A stretch of 64,000 bases of DNA, taken from JBBRHQ01 sp963720735. Its GTDB lineage: Bacteria > Actinomycetota > Thermoleophilia > Solirubrobacterales > 70-9. The number at the start of each line of letters is the position of its first letter. Positions within the stretch are counted from its first letter, which is position 1. The notes under the pieces are model-generated. The model did no database searches. It was given only the letters and a program-made list of their open reading frames with translations, and was not told where the DNA came from. The stretch is taken from NCBI GenBank assembly GCA_963720735.1, contig CAVRGL010000008.1, positions 1-64,000 of the forward strand. The letters run 5' to 3'. Shown here one piece after another: positions 51,531 to 60,488 of the stretch. The position numbers and the translations under genes are program-made.

Positions 51531-52286
51531 TCAGATGGCGCCCCTGCCGGTGAGGACGACCGAGGCGGTCCGGGCGAGGATCGTCAGGTTGAGCCAGAGC
51601 GAGCGCCGGCTTACGTACTCGAGGTCGAGTTCGACCATCTCGGCGTAGTCGAGCTCGTTTCTGCCGCTGACCTGCCATAGGCCGGTGAGTCCTGGCTTGA
51701 TCGAGAGACGATCAAGCCAGCGCGGTGGGTAGAAATCCACCTCGTAGGGAATCGGCGGCCGAGGCCCGACCAGGGTCATGTCTCCGCGAAGGACATTCCA
51801 GAGCTGGGGAAGCTCGTCGAGGCTGAAGCGGCGCAGAAAGCCTCCCACCCGGGTGATGCGCTGGTCATTGGGGAGCTTCTTCAAGCTGCTGTCGTCCGCC
51901 GCGGTTCCGCCGCTCCCGTTTCCGTTGATCACCCCGAGCACGTAGGTGCGGTGCGGGTCAGGGGTGATATCGCGACGCATGGTTCGGAACTTGACGATCG
52001 TGAACTCCCTGAGGCCACGCCCGTATCTGCGCTGGCGGAATATCGGCGAACCCTCCGAGTCGAGCCTGATCGCGATCGCTATCGCCGCGAGAAGCGGAGA
52101 GAGGATGATCAGCAGGCCGCCGGAGACGACGATGTCGAGGAGGCGCAATACGGCCTCTGAGAACCCACCCATGGACCCGGTCGGCCGCGCATCGATCCGG
52201 GCGCGGACGGATGGCGTCTGCGACGGTGCGCTGTCGGCGGGCACGGGCCTGCTGCTGCTCACGTTGAACAAACGTGCGCCACTCAT
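51531..52286 (-). CDS. initiating sugar transferase (bacterial sugar transferase family)
   Basis: 251 residues from ATG 52286 (MSGARLFNVSSSRPV). One N-terminal hydrophobic helix (LLDIVVSGGLLIILSPLLAAI) leads to the catalytic core: FRQRRYGRGLREFTIVKFRT, SLDELPQLWNVLRGDMTLVG, GPRPPIP and PGLTGLWQVSGRN. This is the short, monotopic phosphoglycosyl transferase form without the four-helix N-terminal domain. It puts the first sugar phosphate on undecaprenyl phosphate. A Gly/Ser insert (INGNGSGGTAADDSS) before the core motif is unusual. Confidence 0.9.
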   Translation of the reverse strand: MSGARLFNVSSSRPVPADSAPSQTPSVRARIDARPTGSMGGFSEAVLRLLDIVVSGGLLIILSPLLAAIAIAIRLDSEGSPIFRQRRYGRGLREFTIVKFRTMRRDITPDPHRTYVLGVINGNGSGGTAADDSSLKKLPNDQRITRVGGFLRRFSLDELPQLWNVLRGDMTLVGPRPPIPYEVDFYPPRWLDRLSIKPGLTGLWQVSGRNELDYAEMVELDLEYVSRRSLWLNLTILARTASVVLTGRGAI

Positions 52287-52303
52287 TTGGACTTCCGGGC
52301 GTC

Positions 52304-53272
52304 TCAGGGCGCCGAGCCAGCCGTCGCGGGCTTCGAATAGGCGCCCATTGGAGGCGCTGAGAGGCCGAGGGTCACACGCAGGGCGGCTCTTTCGGCCCGC
52401 ACCCGTCCACGCAGCCGAGGGCGCAGGACGGACACTGCACCGAAGACGGCGATGCGGATCGCATGCTCCAGCGCCAGGCCGGCGCGGATCCCCAGACTGC
52501 GGGCAGGCCCGTAGTGCTTGGCGGCGAAGAGCATGCGGGAATGGCTCAATTGGGCCATCAACTCGCCGCGCTTGCCCTCCCCCGAATGATGGGTGATGAC
52601 CATCACCGGGAGGTGTGCGATCGGCCACCCGGCCTGCCAGAAGCGGTAGCACCAATCGAGTTCCTCGGAATAGAGGAAGAAGCGCTCGTCCATCTGACCG
52701 ACGTCCCGCACGGCCTCGCGACGGGCGATCAGAAACGCTCCAACCAGCCAATCGGCGGGGCCTTCCCGCTGATAGCGGGCGGGCCGGATCTCTAGCTCCT
52801 GCAGCGATTGGAGCATCGGCCAGTATGCGGCGAACAGAGCCTCGCCCAGGCTGCGCAAGGGAGACGGGAAGCGGCGGATCGAGGGTTCGAGCTGATCATC
52901 GGCGCCGCGCTGGATCACACTCGCCATGCCGAGCCCGGGCCGAGCGTCCATGGCCTCAGCCAGATCGCCGAGGGTCCCTGACCGGATCTCGACATCAGGG
53001 TTCATCAGCAGGACGTAGCGCCCCCGCGCTTCGCTCAGAGCGACGTTGTTGGAGGCCGCGAAACCTCGGTTGTCGCGACGGAGGATCCGCGCCTCCCGGA
53101 ACTCCCGCTCGATGGCCTCCGGTGCGCCGTCCGTCGACCCCGCGTCGACGATCAGCCATTCGACCGTGGCGCCCCCCGTCGCGGCGTGAGCCGATCGCAG
53201 CGTTCGCAGCGCCATCTCGCGCCCGTTGTGGGTGACGACGATGACCGAGATATCGGGATGCGGAGACATCAC
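52304..53272 (-). CDS. glycosyltransferase family 2
   Basis: A 322-residue GT-A enzyme. It starts ISVIVVTHNGREMALRTLRS, with DAGSTDGAPEAIE, NRGFAASNNVALSEARGRYV, LLMNPDVEI (the metal-binding region) and LVGAFLIARREAVRDVGQMD followed by FFLYSEELDWCYRFWQAG. That arrangement is typical of rhamnosyltransferase-like GT2 proteins. It ends 17 bases before the sugar transferase start and two bases after the FemAB-type gene, within a tight minus-strand operon. Confidence 0.88.
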   Translation of the reverse strand: MMSPHPDISVIVVTHNGREMALRTLRSAHAATGGATVEWLIVDAGSTDGAPEAIEREFREARILRRDNRGFAASNNVALSEARGRYVLLMNPDVEIRSGTLGDLAEAMDARPGLGMASVIQRGADDQLEPSIRRFPSPLRSLGEALFAAYWPMLQSLQELEIRPARYQREGPADWLVGAFLIARREAVRDVGQMDERFFLYSEELDWCYRFWQAGWPIAHLPVMVITHHSGEGKRGELMAQLSHSRMLFAAKHYGPARSLGIRAGLALEHAIRIAVFGAVSVLRPRLRGRVRAERAALRVTLGLSAPPMGAYSKPATAGSAP

Positions 53273-53274
53273 GC

Positions 53275-54312
53275 CTAGGCGTAATGCCGGTAGAGCACCT
53301 CACCGGCGACCCGGCCGACCACTGCCGGGGAGCGCTGGATCGTCGTCGTTGCGATGCGATCCCGAAGGCTCGGCTCGAGCGATGGCTCCGAGGCGCCGAC
53401 GTAGGTGTAGAAAAGCTCGGTCTCCGTGGCTCCCCAAGACCTCTTGAAGGACCTGAGGCCCTCGTTGTCGAGGTCGGTCCTGCCGAAGTCGAGCGTCAGG
53501 AAGCCGGTTTCGCAGGCCCACTTGATGACTTCGGAGAAGAGGAGGTGGTTGGGACGCTTGCTGAGGCCACCGGCAGCCGAGGCCCCGTACTTGTAGGTGA
53601 GCGTCGACCCGTGCGTGAGGAAGACGGCTGCAGCGATCGGCTGTTCGCCATCGGTGACCAGCCCGACGAACCCCAGCCCGTCAGCGAAGAGATCTTCGAA
53701 GCGCCGGATGAAGCGCTTCGGCTGGGTCGGCACGCCCTGCCTGCGGCGCGTCGCCAGGTGCAGCGCGTAGAAGGCGTCGAGTGCGGCCGAGTCGGTGCGG
53801 CGCCAGAAACCGAGCCCCTCCTGTTGTGCCTTCTTGATTCCGCGCTTCACCCGGGACTTCGAGTAGCCGCGCTCGACCTCGGCCGGATCGCCGGCGAGCG
53901 GCAGGAGGTGGCGATAGAAGCGGCGCCGGACGACCGCTCCCTCGGCGCTGGGAAGCGGTGCATGGACGGTGAGTCCGAGCCGGGCTCGCATGCTCTCCTC
54001 GACCAGGGCTTCGCCGAGGGCCCCGGGCGCCGCAGGGTCGGCGTCATCGGCAAGGGCGGGGGAGCAGACGTCGGAGAACGGCAGGGAGACGAGGCGGCTA
54101 CCGGTGAGGCGGCTGTCGATCCGGGCAATCGGTATCCCCGCCTCGATTCCACGGCCATTGCCGATGCAGCAGGCCTGAAAGCCGTATCCGTACTGCGAAC
54201 GCAGCAGCTCGAGCCAGCTGGGGTGGTGAAAGACCTCAGAGGTCGGGCTGTTCTCAACCAGCTCCAGCCACTCGGGGTCGGCGATGGGATCGATCAGGCA
54301 CGCATCTCGCAT
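53275..54312 (-). CDS. FemAB/GNAT-type acyltransferase
   Basis: 345 residues with the double-GNAT layout of FemAB-like proteins. Early EVFHHPSWLELLRSQYGY, central KSRVKRGIKKAQQEGLGFWR (the basic segment common to the family), AFYALHLATRRRQGVPTQPK, then GQ-like VTDGEQPIAAAVFLTHGSTL and FLTLDFGRTDLDNEGLRSFK. FemAB proteins transfer amino acids from aminoacyl-tRNA; homologs in exopolysaccharide loci probably acylate the polymer. It lies between the GT2 and AsnB genes. Confidence 0.8.
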   Translation of the reverse strand: MRDACLIDPIADPEWLELVENSPTSEVFHHPSWLELLRSQYGYGFQACCIGNGRGIEAGIPIARIDSRLTGSRLVSLPFSDVCSPALADDADPAAPGALGEALVEESMRARLGLTVHAPLPSAEGAVVRRRFYRHLLPLAGDPAEVERGYSKSRVKRGIKKAQQEGLGFWRRTDSAALDAFYALHLATRRRQGVPTQPKRFIRRFEDLFADGLGFVGLVTDGEQPIAAAVFLTHGSTLTYKYGASAAGGLSKRPNHLLFSEVIKWACETGFLTLDFGRTDLDNEGLRSFKRSWGATETELFYTYVGASEPSLEPSLRDRIATTTIQRSPAVVGRVAGEVLYRHYA

Positions 54313-54353
54313 TGACCGATCAACGTCCGGCGGGGGGCGTTATTTCCGGGCAC

Positions 54354-56264
54354 TCAGGCGACGGCCGGGACCAGACCGGAGCCGGCCGCGACCTCAGACT
54401 GGGCCCAGAGCTCCAGGGTGAGCAGCGACCAGAGCCTGCGACCGTGATCGGCCGTGCCACCGACGTGCTCGTCGATCAACGTTGCCACCTCCTCGGCCCG
54501 AATCCAGCCACTGTCGATGCTTTGCCCGTCGAGGAGGACCTCCCGGGCAAACGGCGCCAGGTCGGTCCGCAGCCAGCGCGTCACCGGGAGCTCGAACCCC
54601 TTCTTCGGGCCGTCGAGCACCTCCTCTGGAAGCCACTCGCGCAGGGCCCCCTTCAGCGCGATCTTGCGCTGCACCCCGCTCGCCTTGTACTGGGGCGGGA
54701 TCGACGCCGCCAGCTCCATGAACTCGTGATCGAGAAGCGGGGACCGCGCTTCCAGCGAATAGGCCATCGTCGCGATGTCGATCTTCGCCAGCAGGTCTCC
54801 CGGAAGGTAGACCCCGACGTCGACCTCGAGCAGCTGATCGAGCAGCTCCGCGCCGCTCGCCTCTCTCCACGGCCCGAGCAGCACCTCGGCGGAGTCGACG
54901 GCGCCCAGCTGCTCAGAGAATTCGGGCGTGTAGAGCGATCTGCGCTGATCGGCTCCGAATACGCTCACCTGGCGCAGGTAGCGGCCATATCGCTCGCCTC
55001 CGAGCCGGGTCGTGAAGCGCTGGGCGCGGCTGCGCCAGGCCTGCGGGTCAGGGCTCTCCCCGACCATTGCGCCCGCCGCGGCGATCGTCTGGCGAAGCGT
55101 GGCCGGAAGACGCTCGAGCCGGGTGGCGAGCATGTTCGACGTGTACCGCTGGTACCCGGCGAAGCTCTCGTCACCCCCATCTCCGTTGAGGGCCACGGTC
55201 ACGTGCTCGCGCGCCAGCTCGGCCAGGTAGAAGCAGGGCAGCGCCGAGTGGTCGCCGAACGGCTCGCCGTAGTGACGCACGAGCTTCGGGAGCAGCTCGA
55301 CCGCGTCCGGCTTCACGATCAGCTCGTGATGATCGGTCGAGAAGCGATCGGCGATCAGTCGGGCTCGCGGCAGCTCGTTGACGCCCTCATCGGTGAAGCC
55401 GATCGAGAAGGTCTTCACCGGCTCGGGCGATTGCTCGGCCATGGCGGCGACGACAGCGGACGAGTCGATCCCACCCGAGAGGAACGCCCCAACCGGGACA
55501 TCGGCCACCAGCCGCCGTGCGACGGCCGAGCGCAGAGAATCGCGGATCTGCTCGTGCAGCGCCTCGACGTCGTCGACCCGGCGCTTGGATGAATAGTCGA
55601 GCCGCCAGTAGCGCTCGATCGTCAGGGCGCCTTCCTGATAGACGAGCGTGTGGCCGGGCGGAAGCTTGTGAACTCCGCGGAAGATGCTCATCGGGGCTGG
55701 GATGTAGCCGTAGGTCAGGTAGGCGTCGATCGCCTCGGGGTCGACGTCGCGGTTGATCTCCGGATCCTGCATCAGTGCCTGGAGCTCGGATGCGAAGCTC
55801 AGCGAAGCGCCGCGGTAGCTGTAGAAGAGGGGCTTTTTGCCGACCCGGTCGCGGGCCAGGAACAGCCGGTGATGGCGCTGGTCCCAGAGGGCGAAGCAGA
55901 ACATCCCGTTCAGGCGAGAGACGCAGTCGGTCCCGTATTCCTCGTAGAGGTGGGCGATCACCTCGGTGTCGCCGTGGGTGGTCAGCTTATGACCGGCTTC
56001 GCGGAGCTCCTCGCGGAGCTCCGCGAAGTTGTAGATCTCCCCGTTAAGGATCACTGCGATCGAGCCGTCCTCGTTGTAGATCGGCTGATCGCCGGTCTCC
56101 AGATCGATGACCCGGAGCCGTTGGATCCCCAGACCGGCGGGACCTGACACGTGCAGGCCGCGCGAATCCGGCCCGCGATGTTCCTGGGCCGCGCACATAC
56201 TCGCGATCAGGTCCTCCTCGACGGGGACGCCCGCGGCCCGCGCCTGGCCGGCGATCCCGCACAT
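54354..56264 (-). CDS. asnB: asparagine synthase-type glutamine amidotransferase
   Basis: 636 residues, full length. The N-terminal glutaminase domain has catalytic Cys2 (MCGIAGQ), HRGPDSRG and the VILNGEIYNF segment. The C-terminal synthetase domain has the pyrophosphate loop SGGIDSS (263-269), NGDGGDESFAGYQRY and MAYSLEARSPLLDHEFMELA. In a polysaccharide locus such enzymes usually amidate a uronic or amino-sugar acid rather than make free asparagine. Its ATG overlaps the stop of the upstream GT2 by one base. Confidence 0.88.
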   Translation of the reverse strand: MCGIAGQARAAGVPVEEDLIASMCAAQEHRGPDSRGLHVSGPAGLGIQRLRVIDLETGDQPIYNEDGSIAVILNGEIYNFAELREELREAGHKLTTHGDTEVIAHLYEEYGTDCVSRLNGMFCFALWDQRHHRLFLARDRVGKKPLFYSYRGASLSFASELQALMQDPEINRDVDPEAIDAYLTYGYIPAPMSIFRGVHKLPPGHTLVYQEGALTIERYWRLDYSSKRRVDDVEALHEQIRDSLRSAVARRLVADVPVGAFLSGGIDSSAVVAAMAEQSPEPVKTFSIGFTDEGVNELPRARLIADRFSTDHHELIVKPDAVELLPKLVRHYGEPFGDHSALPCFYLAELAREHVTVALNGDGGDESFAGYQRYTSNMLATRLERLPATLRQTIAAAGAMVGESPDPQAWRSRAQRFTTRLGGERYGRYLRQVSVFGADQRRSLYTPEFSEQLGAVDSAEVLLGPWREASGAELLDQLLEVDVGVYLPGDLLAKIDIATMAYSLEARSPLLDHEFMELAASIPPQYKASGVQRKIALKGALREWLPEEVLDGPKKGFELPVTRWLRTDLAPFAREVLLDGQSIDSGWIRAEEVATLIDEHVGGTADHGRRLWSLLTLELWAQSEVAAGSGLVPAVA

Positions 56265-57196
56265 CAGCCGGTCGCGGCGCGCGGGGGGAGACCGGCGCCG
56301 GCGCGGGATGACAGCGGGAGCTTGCTGGCAATCCGACCGCGAGTCTCACGGCGGATCGCCAGCCTGAACTCATCGTCTTCGAACTGCGGGGTCCGGCGCA
56401 GCGCAGCACGGACGTAGCCGTAGAAGAACGCCAGGCCGGAGAGGCCGACCGGTGGGGTGCCGGCCAGCTTCAGTGAGCGCAGCGCCACCCAGTACGCCGG
56501 GAAATGCACGATGTAAGCGGCAGCCCCGTAGCGCGCCCGGCCCCGGAGCGTGCCGTCGGCGCTCGCCCAGGGTCGGTGGTGTATGGCGACAATGTCCTCG
56601 AAGGTCCTGGTGCGAAAACCTCGCATCCGGGCGAGGGTCTCGTCGATCGTGTCCCAGCCGAGCTGCTCGCGGACGCCCCCGATCGCCTCGAAGCACTCGC
56701 GCGAGTAGCACTTCAGGGCGCCGTTGACATGGTGCTCCAGGGGGACCTGCTCGACCCACCATCTGCCCCGCACCAACTCCCGGCGCAGCCCTCCCGCCAT
56801 GCCGAGGCGACTGTCCTCGTCGAACGCGCGGAGGATGCGCTCGAAGTAGTCGGCGGGGAGCTCCATGTCGCCGTCCAGCTTGCTGATGTGGGTGAAGCTT
56901 CGCCAATCGACCGCGGAGAGGCCGTGGTTGAAGGTCCGCGGTGCGGCCGCGGATGCGAGCCGGTCACGATGGTCGAGAAGTGGCGGGTGATCAGGGGCCC
57001 TGAGCGGCGTGATGAAGGCGAACTCCTCTGCCAGGCGCTTCGCCAGCTCGTAGGTGTCGTCGGTGGAATGGTCGTCGACCAGCAACCACCGGTCAGGCGG
57101 GCATGTCTGTGCGGCCAGGGAGCGGGCGACGCGATCGAGGTGCGCGACCTCGTTCCGGATCGGGGAGATGACTAGCAGGCGTTGATCCACCGCCAC
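56264..57196 (-). CDS. glycosyltransferase family 2
   Basis: About 310 residues from a GTG at 57196, preceded by GGAGG 11 bases upstream. The frame is open further to 57274, but that would overlap the divergent gene. RLLVISPIRNEVAHLDRVAR and WLLVDDHSTDDTYELAKRLA mark the nucleotide-binding half, ISKLDGDMELPADYFERIL the DxD-type metal site, and GVREQLGWDTIDETLARMRG the acceptor region. Near the C-terminus YVRAALRRTPQFEDDEFRLA is amphipathic. It is the most upstream gene of the minus-strand sub-operon with asnB. Confidence 0.83.
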   Translation of the reverse strand: MAVDQRLLVISPIRNEVAHLDRVARSLAAQTCPPDRWLLVDDHSTDDTYELAKRLAEEFAFITPLRAPDHPPLLDHRDRLASAAAPRTFNHGLSAVDWRSFTHISKLDGDMELPADYFERILRAFDEDSRLGMAGGLRRELVRGRWWVEQVPLEHHVNGALKCYSRECFEAIGGVREQLGWDTIDETLARMRGFRTRTFEDIVAIHHRPWASADGTLRGRARYGAAAYIVHFPAYWVALRSLKLAGTPPVGLSGLAFFYGYVRAALRRTPQFEDDEFRLAIRRETRGRIASKLPLSSRAGAGLPPRAATG

Positions 57197-57264
57197 TACA
57201 ACGGCGACCTCCGAGGCGATCTTGCGTGGAAGAGCCGGAATGTGCGACCCGTTCTCGGGTTGAG

Positions 57265-58128
57265 ATGGCGGCAACGCAGACCCCAGAAGCGCCGGAGACT
57301 CACGTCTTCGGCGCCGAGCACGGCGACGTCGGCGACCCGCTGGTGAAGCGCGTGCTCTTCAAGCTGATGCCGGGGCAGCGTCGCCACGCAATGCTGGGCG
57401 CGGCGCGCAGCATCAGGTACAGGGGCGAGCTGGTCGAATGCCCCTGCTGCGATTCGACCTTCTCGGGCTTCCTGCCGCACCGCGGGCGGAGCTGCGCCAA
57501 ATGCCCACGCTGCGGTTCCCTGGAGCGCCATCGCCTCCTCTGGCTGTTCCTGGAGCGCGAGACCGACCTCTTCCGGACGCCGGGAGGCGCCCTGCTCCAC
57601 ATCGCCCCCGAGTACGCATTTATGCGCCGCCTCTCCCGGACGGGCGGATTGCGCTACGCCACCGGCGACCTCGACTCCGCCCTGGCGAGCCACAAGCTGG
57701 ACGTGATGGACCTCCCGTTCGGCGCGGAGAGCTTCGACTTCCTGATGTGCAATCACGTCCTCGAGCACGTCGAGGATGATCGCCGTGCCCTTTCAGAGTT
57801 CAACCGGGTCCTGAAGCCGGGCGGCTGGGCGATCCTGATGTGCCCGGTCGACTACCGGCGAGAGGTCACCCTCGAGGATCCGGCGGTTGTCACGCCGGAG
57901 GACCGCCACCGCGCCTACGGGCAAAGCGACCACGTCCGACTCTACGGCCGGGACTACCCGGATCGGCTCGCCGCGGCAGGCTTCTCGGTCAGGTCCGCCC
58001 GCTATCTCGAGAGCTTCGACGAGGATTCGATCGAGCGGTTCGGGCTGCGTCGGGAGCAGGACGACGCGTTCGGAACGGAGGAGGTCTTCCAATGCGTCAA
58101 ATCCATGCCTGAGGCGGGATCACCGTGA
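57265..58128 (+). CDS. SAM-dependent methyltransferase with N-terminal zinc ribbon
   Basis: About 287 residues from ATG 57265 (the frame is open from a GTG at 57226). The N-terminal part has CPCCDSTFSGFLPHRGRSCA and KCPRCGSLERHRLLWLFLE, a paired CxxC ribbon. The class I methyltransferase fold follows: GGALLHIAPEYAFMRRLSR, GDLDSALASHKLDVMDLPFG, LMCNHVLEHVEDDRRALSEF and LKPGGWAILMCPVDY. It probably methylates a sugar of the polymer. It begins the plus-strand part of the locus and overlaps the next gene (GTGA). Confidence 0.83.
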   Translation: MAATQTPEAPETHVFGAEHGDVGDPLVKRVLFKLMPGQRRHAMLGAARSIRYRGELVECPCCDSTFSGFLPHRGRSCAKCPRCGSLERHRLLWLFLERETDLFRTPGGALLHIAPEYAFMRRLSRTGGLRYATGDLDSALASHKLDVMDLPFGAESFDFLMCNHVLEHVEDDRRALSEFNRVLKPGGWAILMCPVDYRREVTLEDPAVVTPEDRHRAYGQSDHVRLYGRDYPDRLAAAGFSVRSARYLESFDEDSIERFGLRREQDDAFGTEEVFQCVKSMPEAGSP

Positions 58129-59393
58129 CCCCGCCGGGCGCCGCCGACCGTTTTCGCCAGACCAGGCGGCTCCTGCAGACCGAGGGCCCCGCCGGTGTGG
58201 CGGTTCGCGTCCTGAACCGGGCAACTGATGCGCTCACCCCGGCCGGCTACGGCAAGCTTCCGGTCAGCAAGGAAGATCTCACCCGCGCGTCCGAGATGGT
58301 GGCAAGCGGCGCCTCCCTTCCCGAGCCCGCGCCTTGGACCGAGGGCGAGCCTCTCAAGGTCGCATGGGTTTGCGGGCCCGCCGGTGAGGGCTCGGGGGGT
58401 CACACGACGATGTTCCGGATGGTCGACGCACTGGAGCGGTCCGGGCACACCTGCGTGATCTATATCCACGATCGCCATGGGTGGAAGATCGAGCAGCATC
58501 GCGGCACGATCAGGGCCTGGTGGCCGTGGGTAAGGGCCGAGGTGCGTGACCTCGCCGACGGCATCGAGGATGCGCATGTGGTCTTGGCGACGAGCTGGGA
58601 GACGGTGTACCCGATCCTCGGCTCCAACGCGCTGGGCCGTCGCTGCTATTTCGTGCAGGACTTCGAGCCCTCCTTCTACCCCTCGGGCAGCCTCGCCCTG
58701 CTCGCTGAGGCCACCTACCGGTTCGGTTTCCACGGTGTCACGGCCGGCCGCTGGCTTGCGGATCTCCTGCAGCGCGAATACGGGATGTCCGCGGACCATT
58801 TCGACTTCGGCTGCGATCTCGATCACTACAGGCTCGATGCCGCCCGGGACGAGGTGGTTGAGCGCTCCGGGGTCTGCTACTTCTGCTGCCCGTCGAAACC
58901 GCGCCGGGCCCACGAGCTCGCGGTCGTCGCGCTCGACCTGTTCGCATCCCGTCACCCGGAGGTGGCCATCCATACCTTCGGAGAGCCTGCCGGCGCCCTG
59001 CCGTTTCCCGTCATCGACCACGGCCTTCTCGCCCCGAAGCAGCTCGGCTCGCTCTACCGGAGAACGATTGCCGGGCTCGTCCTCTCTGCAACCAATGTCT
59101 CCCTTGTGCCGCACGAGATGCTCGCCGCCGGCTGCATCCCAGTGGTCAACGACGCCGAGCACAACCGTGTGGTCCTCGACAACGAACACGTCGCCTACGC
59201 ACCCCCGACGCCATTCGGCCTCGCCAATGCGTTGTCGGCCCTGGTCGGCGCGTCTCCTGAGGATCGGGCCTCGTCGGCTCGGGCAGCCGCTGAGAGCGTC
59301 AGCACGACCACCTGGGAAGAGAGTGGCGGGCAGGTGGAGCGGATCCTGCGGGGGGTTGCGAGGGTCCCGGCGCTCAGCGAGCTTGTCGCGTGA
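58125..59393 (+). CDS. glycosyltransferase, WsaF-like (GT4)
   Basis: 422 residues, GTG start overlapping the previous stop. An N-terminal helical extension (about 1-75) precedes VAWVCGPAGEGSGGHTTMFR. Then come YFVQDFEPSFYPSGSLALLA and the C-terminal nucleotide-binding half, with LVLSATNVSLVPHEMLAAGC and VVNDAEHNRVVLDNEHVAYA. This resembles WsaF-type rhamnosyltransferases of surface-layer glycan clusters. The sugar is unproven. Confidence 0.75.
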   Translation: MTPPGAADRFRQTRRLLQTEGPAGVAVRVLNRATDALTPAGYGKLPVSKEDLTRASEMVASGASLPEPAPWTEGEPLKVAWVCGPAGEGSGGHTTMFRMVDALERSGHTCVIYIHDRHGWKIEQHRGTIRAWWPWVRAEVRDLADGIEDAHVVLATSWETVYPILGSNALGRRCYFVQDFEPSFYPSGSLALLAEATYRFGFHGVTAGRWLADLLQREYGMSADHFDFGCDLDHYRLDAARDEVVERSGVCYFCCPSKPRRAHELAVVALDLFASRHPEVAIHTFGEPAGALPFPVIDHGLLAPKQLGSLYRRTIAGLVLSATNVSLVPHEMLAAGCIPVVNDAEHNRVVLDNEHVAYAPPTPFGLANALSALVGASPEDRASSARAAAESVSTTTWEESGGQVERILRGVARVPALSELVA

Positions 59394-60445
59394 GGCGCCC
59401 CCTGGTGAAGGTCGTCGTGCCGTGCTACCGCTACGCGGATCTGCTCAGCGGCTGCGTGGCCAGCGTGCTGGATCAAGACGGCGTAGACCTGCGGGTGCTG
59501 ATCATCGACGACTGCTCACCCGACAACACGCCGGAGGTGGCCCGCCACCTGCTGGTCGGTGACGACCGGGTCGAGTATCGACGGCACCGGCAGAATGCCG
59601 GCCTGATTGCGACCGCGAACGAGGGCCTGAGATGGGCCGACGACGGAGACTTCGTCGTCCTGCTCTCCGCCGACGACATGCTGGTCCCGGGATCGCTGGA
59701 ACGTGCCCTGGAAGTGATGGATGCCGAGCCATCGGTGGGGATGGTCTACGGCCATGCCCAGTACTTCGAGTCCAATCAGGCCCTGCCGGCTATTTCGAAG
59801 CGCCGGCGCGGGACGAAGGTCTGGCCGGGAGGCGACTGGATTCGCATGCGCTGTCGCTCCGCCCACAACTGCATCTCTTCACCCGAGGTGGTCGTGCGCA
59901 CCTCGGTGCAGCGACAGGTGGGTGGATATGACCCGGCCTGCGAGCACTCCAGCGACCTGAACATGTGGTTGCGGGTTGCCGCGATCTCGGACGTCGCCTA
60001 CATCAGGGGAGCAGTTCAGGCCCTCTACCGGATTCACTCGGACAGCATGCTGCGGAGCGCCATGCACCCGGTTCTCGACCTGACAGAGCGACGGGCCGCC
60101 TTTCATTGCTTCTTCGACCGCGCCGGGATCCACCCGCGCGAGACCCCCCGCTGGCGATCGACGGTCGGTCGGGCGCTGGCCCGCCAGGCGCTCTGGCAAG
60201 CGAGCCGTGCCTATGACCGTGACGCTCTCGAGGGCCCGGACGCGGTGCCGGTCGAAAAGCTGGTCGATTTCGCTCTGGAGACCTATGAACAGGCGAGACG
60301 CCTTCCCGAATGGTGGGGCCTGAGGTTGCGGCGCCGGATCGGCGCTGGGCGCTCGCAGTGGTTCCTCCCGTTCATCGCGACCGGGGCAGGGCACCGGCTC
60401 CGCGGGCACGTCAGCCGGCTGCGCTGGCGCACGCTGGGCGTCTAG
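59390..60445 (+). CDS. glycosyltransferase family 2
   Basis: 351 residues, GTG start overlapping the preceding stop by four bases. VKVVVPCYRYADLLSGCVAS, IDDCSPDNTPEVARHLL, GLIATANEGLRWADDGDFVV and LLSADDMLVPGSLERALEVM form the GT-A domain with its Asp-Asp site. The C-terminal region (LALETYEQARRLPEWWGL) is a helical tail with basic patches, likely for membrane association. It acts with the neighbouring GT4 on the repeat unit. Confidence 0.87.
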   Translation: MRRPLVKVVVPCYRYADLLSGCVASVLDQDGVDLRVLIIDDCSPDNTPEVARHLLVGDDRVEYRRHRQNAGLIATANEGLRWADDGDFVVLLSADDMLVPGSLERALEVMDAEPSVGMVYGHAQYFESNQALPAISKRRRGTKVWPGGDWIRMRCRSAHNCISSPEVVVRTSVQRQVGGYDPACEHSSDLNMWLRVAAISDVAYIRGAVQALYRIHSDSMLRSAMHPVLDLTERRAAFHCFFDRAGIHPRETPRWRSTVGRALARQALWQASRAYDRDALEGPDAVPVEKLVDFALETYEQARRLPEWWGLRLRRRIGAGRSQWFLPFIATGAGHRLRGHVSRLRWRTLGV

Positions 60446-60488
60446 GACCCGGAAGCAAGCAGGGCGTTTGCACGTTGTTTAGGGGGAG

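Noticed and set aside
54354..56264. Housekeeping asparagine synthetase
   Set aside because: Sequence alone cannot exclude it, but its overlap with glycosyltransferase genes argues for polysaccharide amidation.
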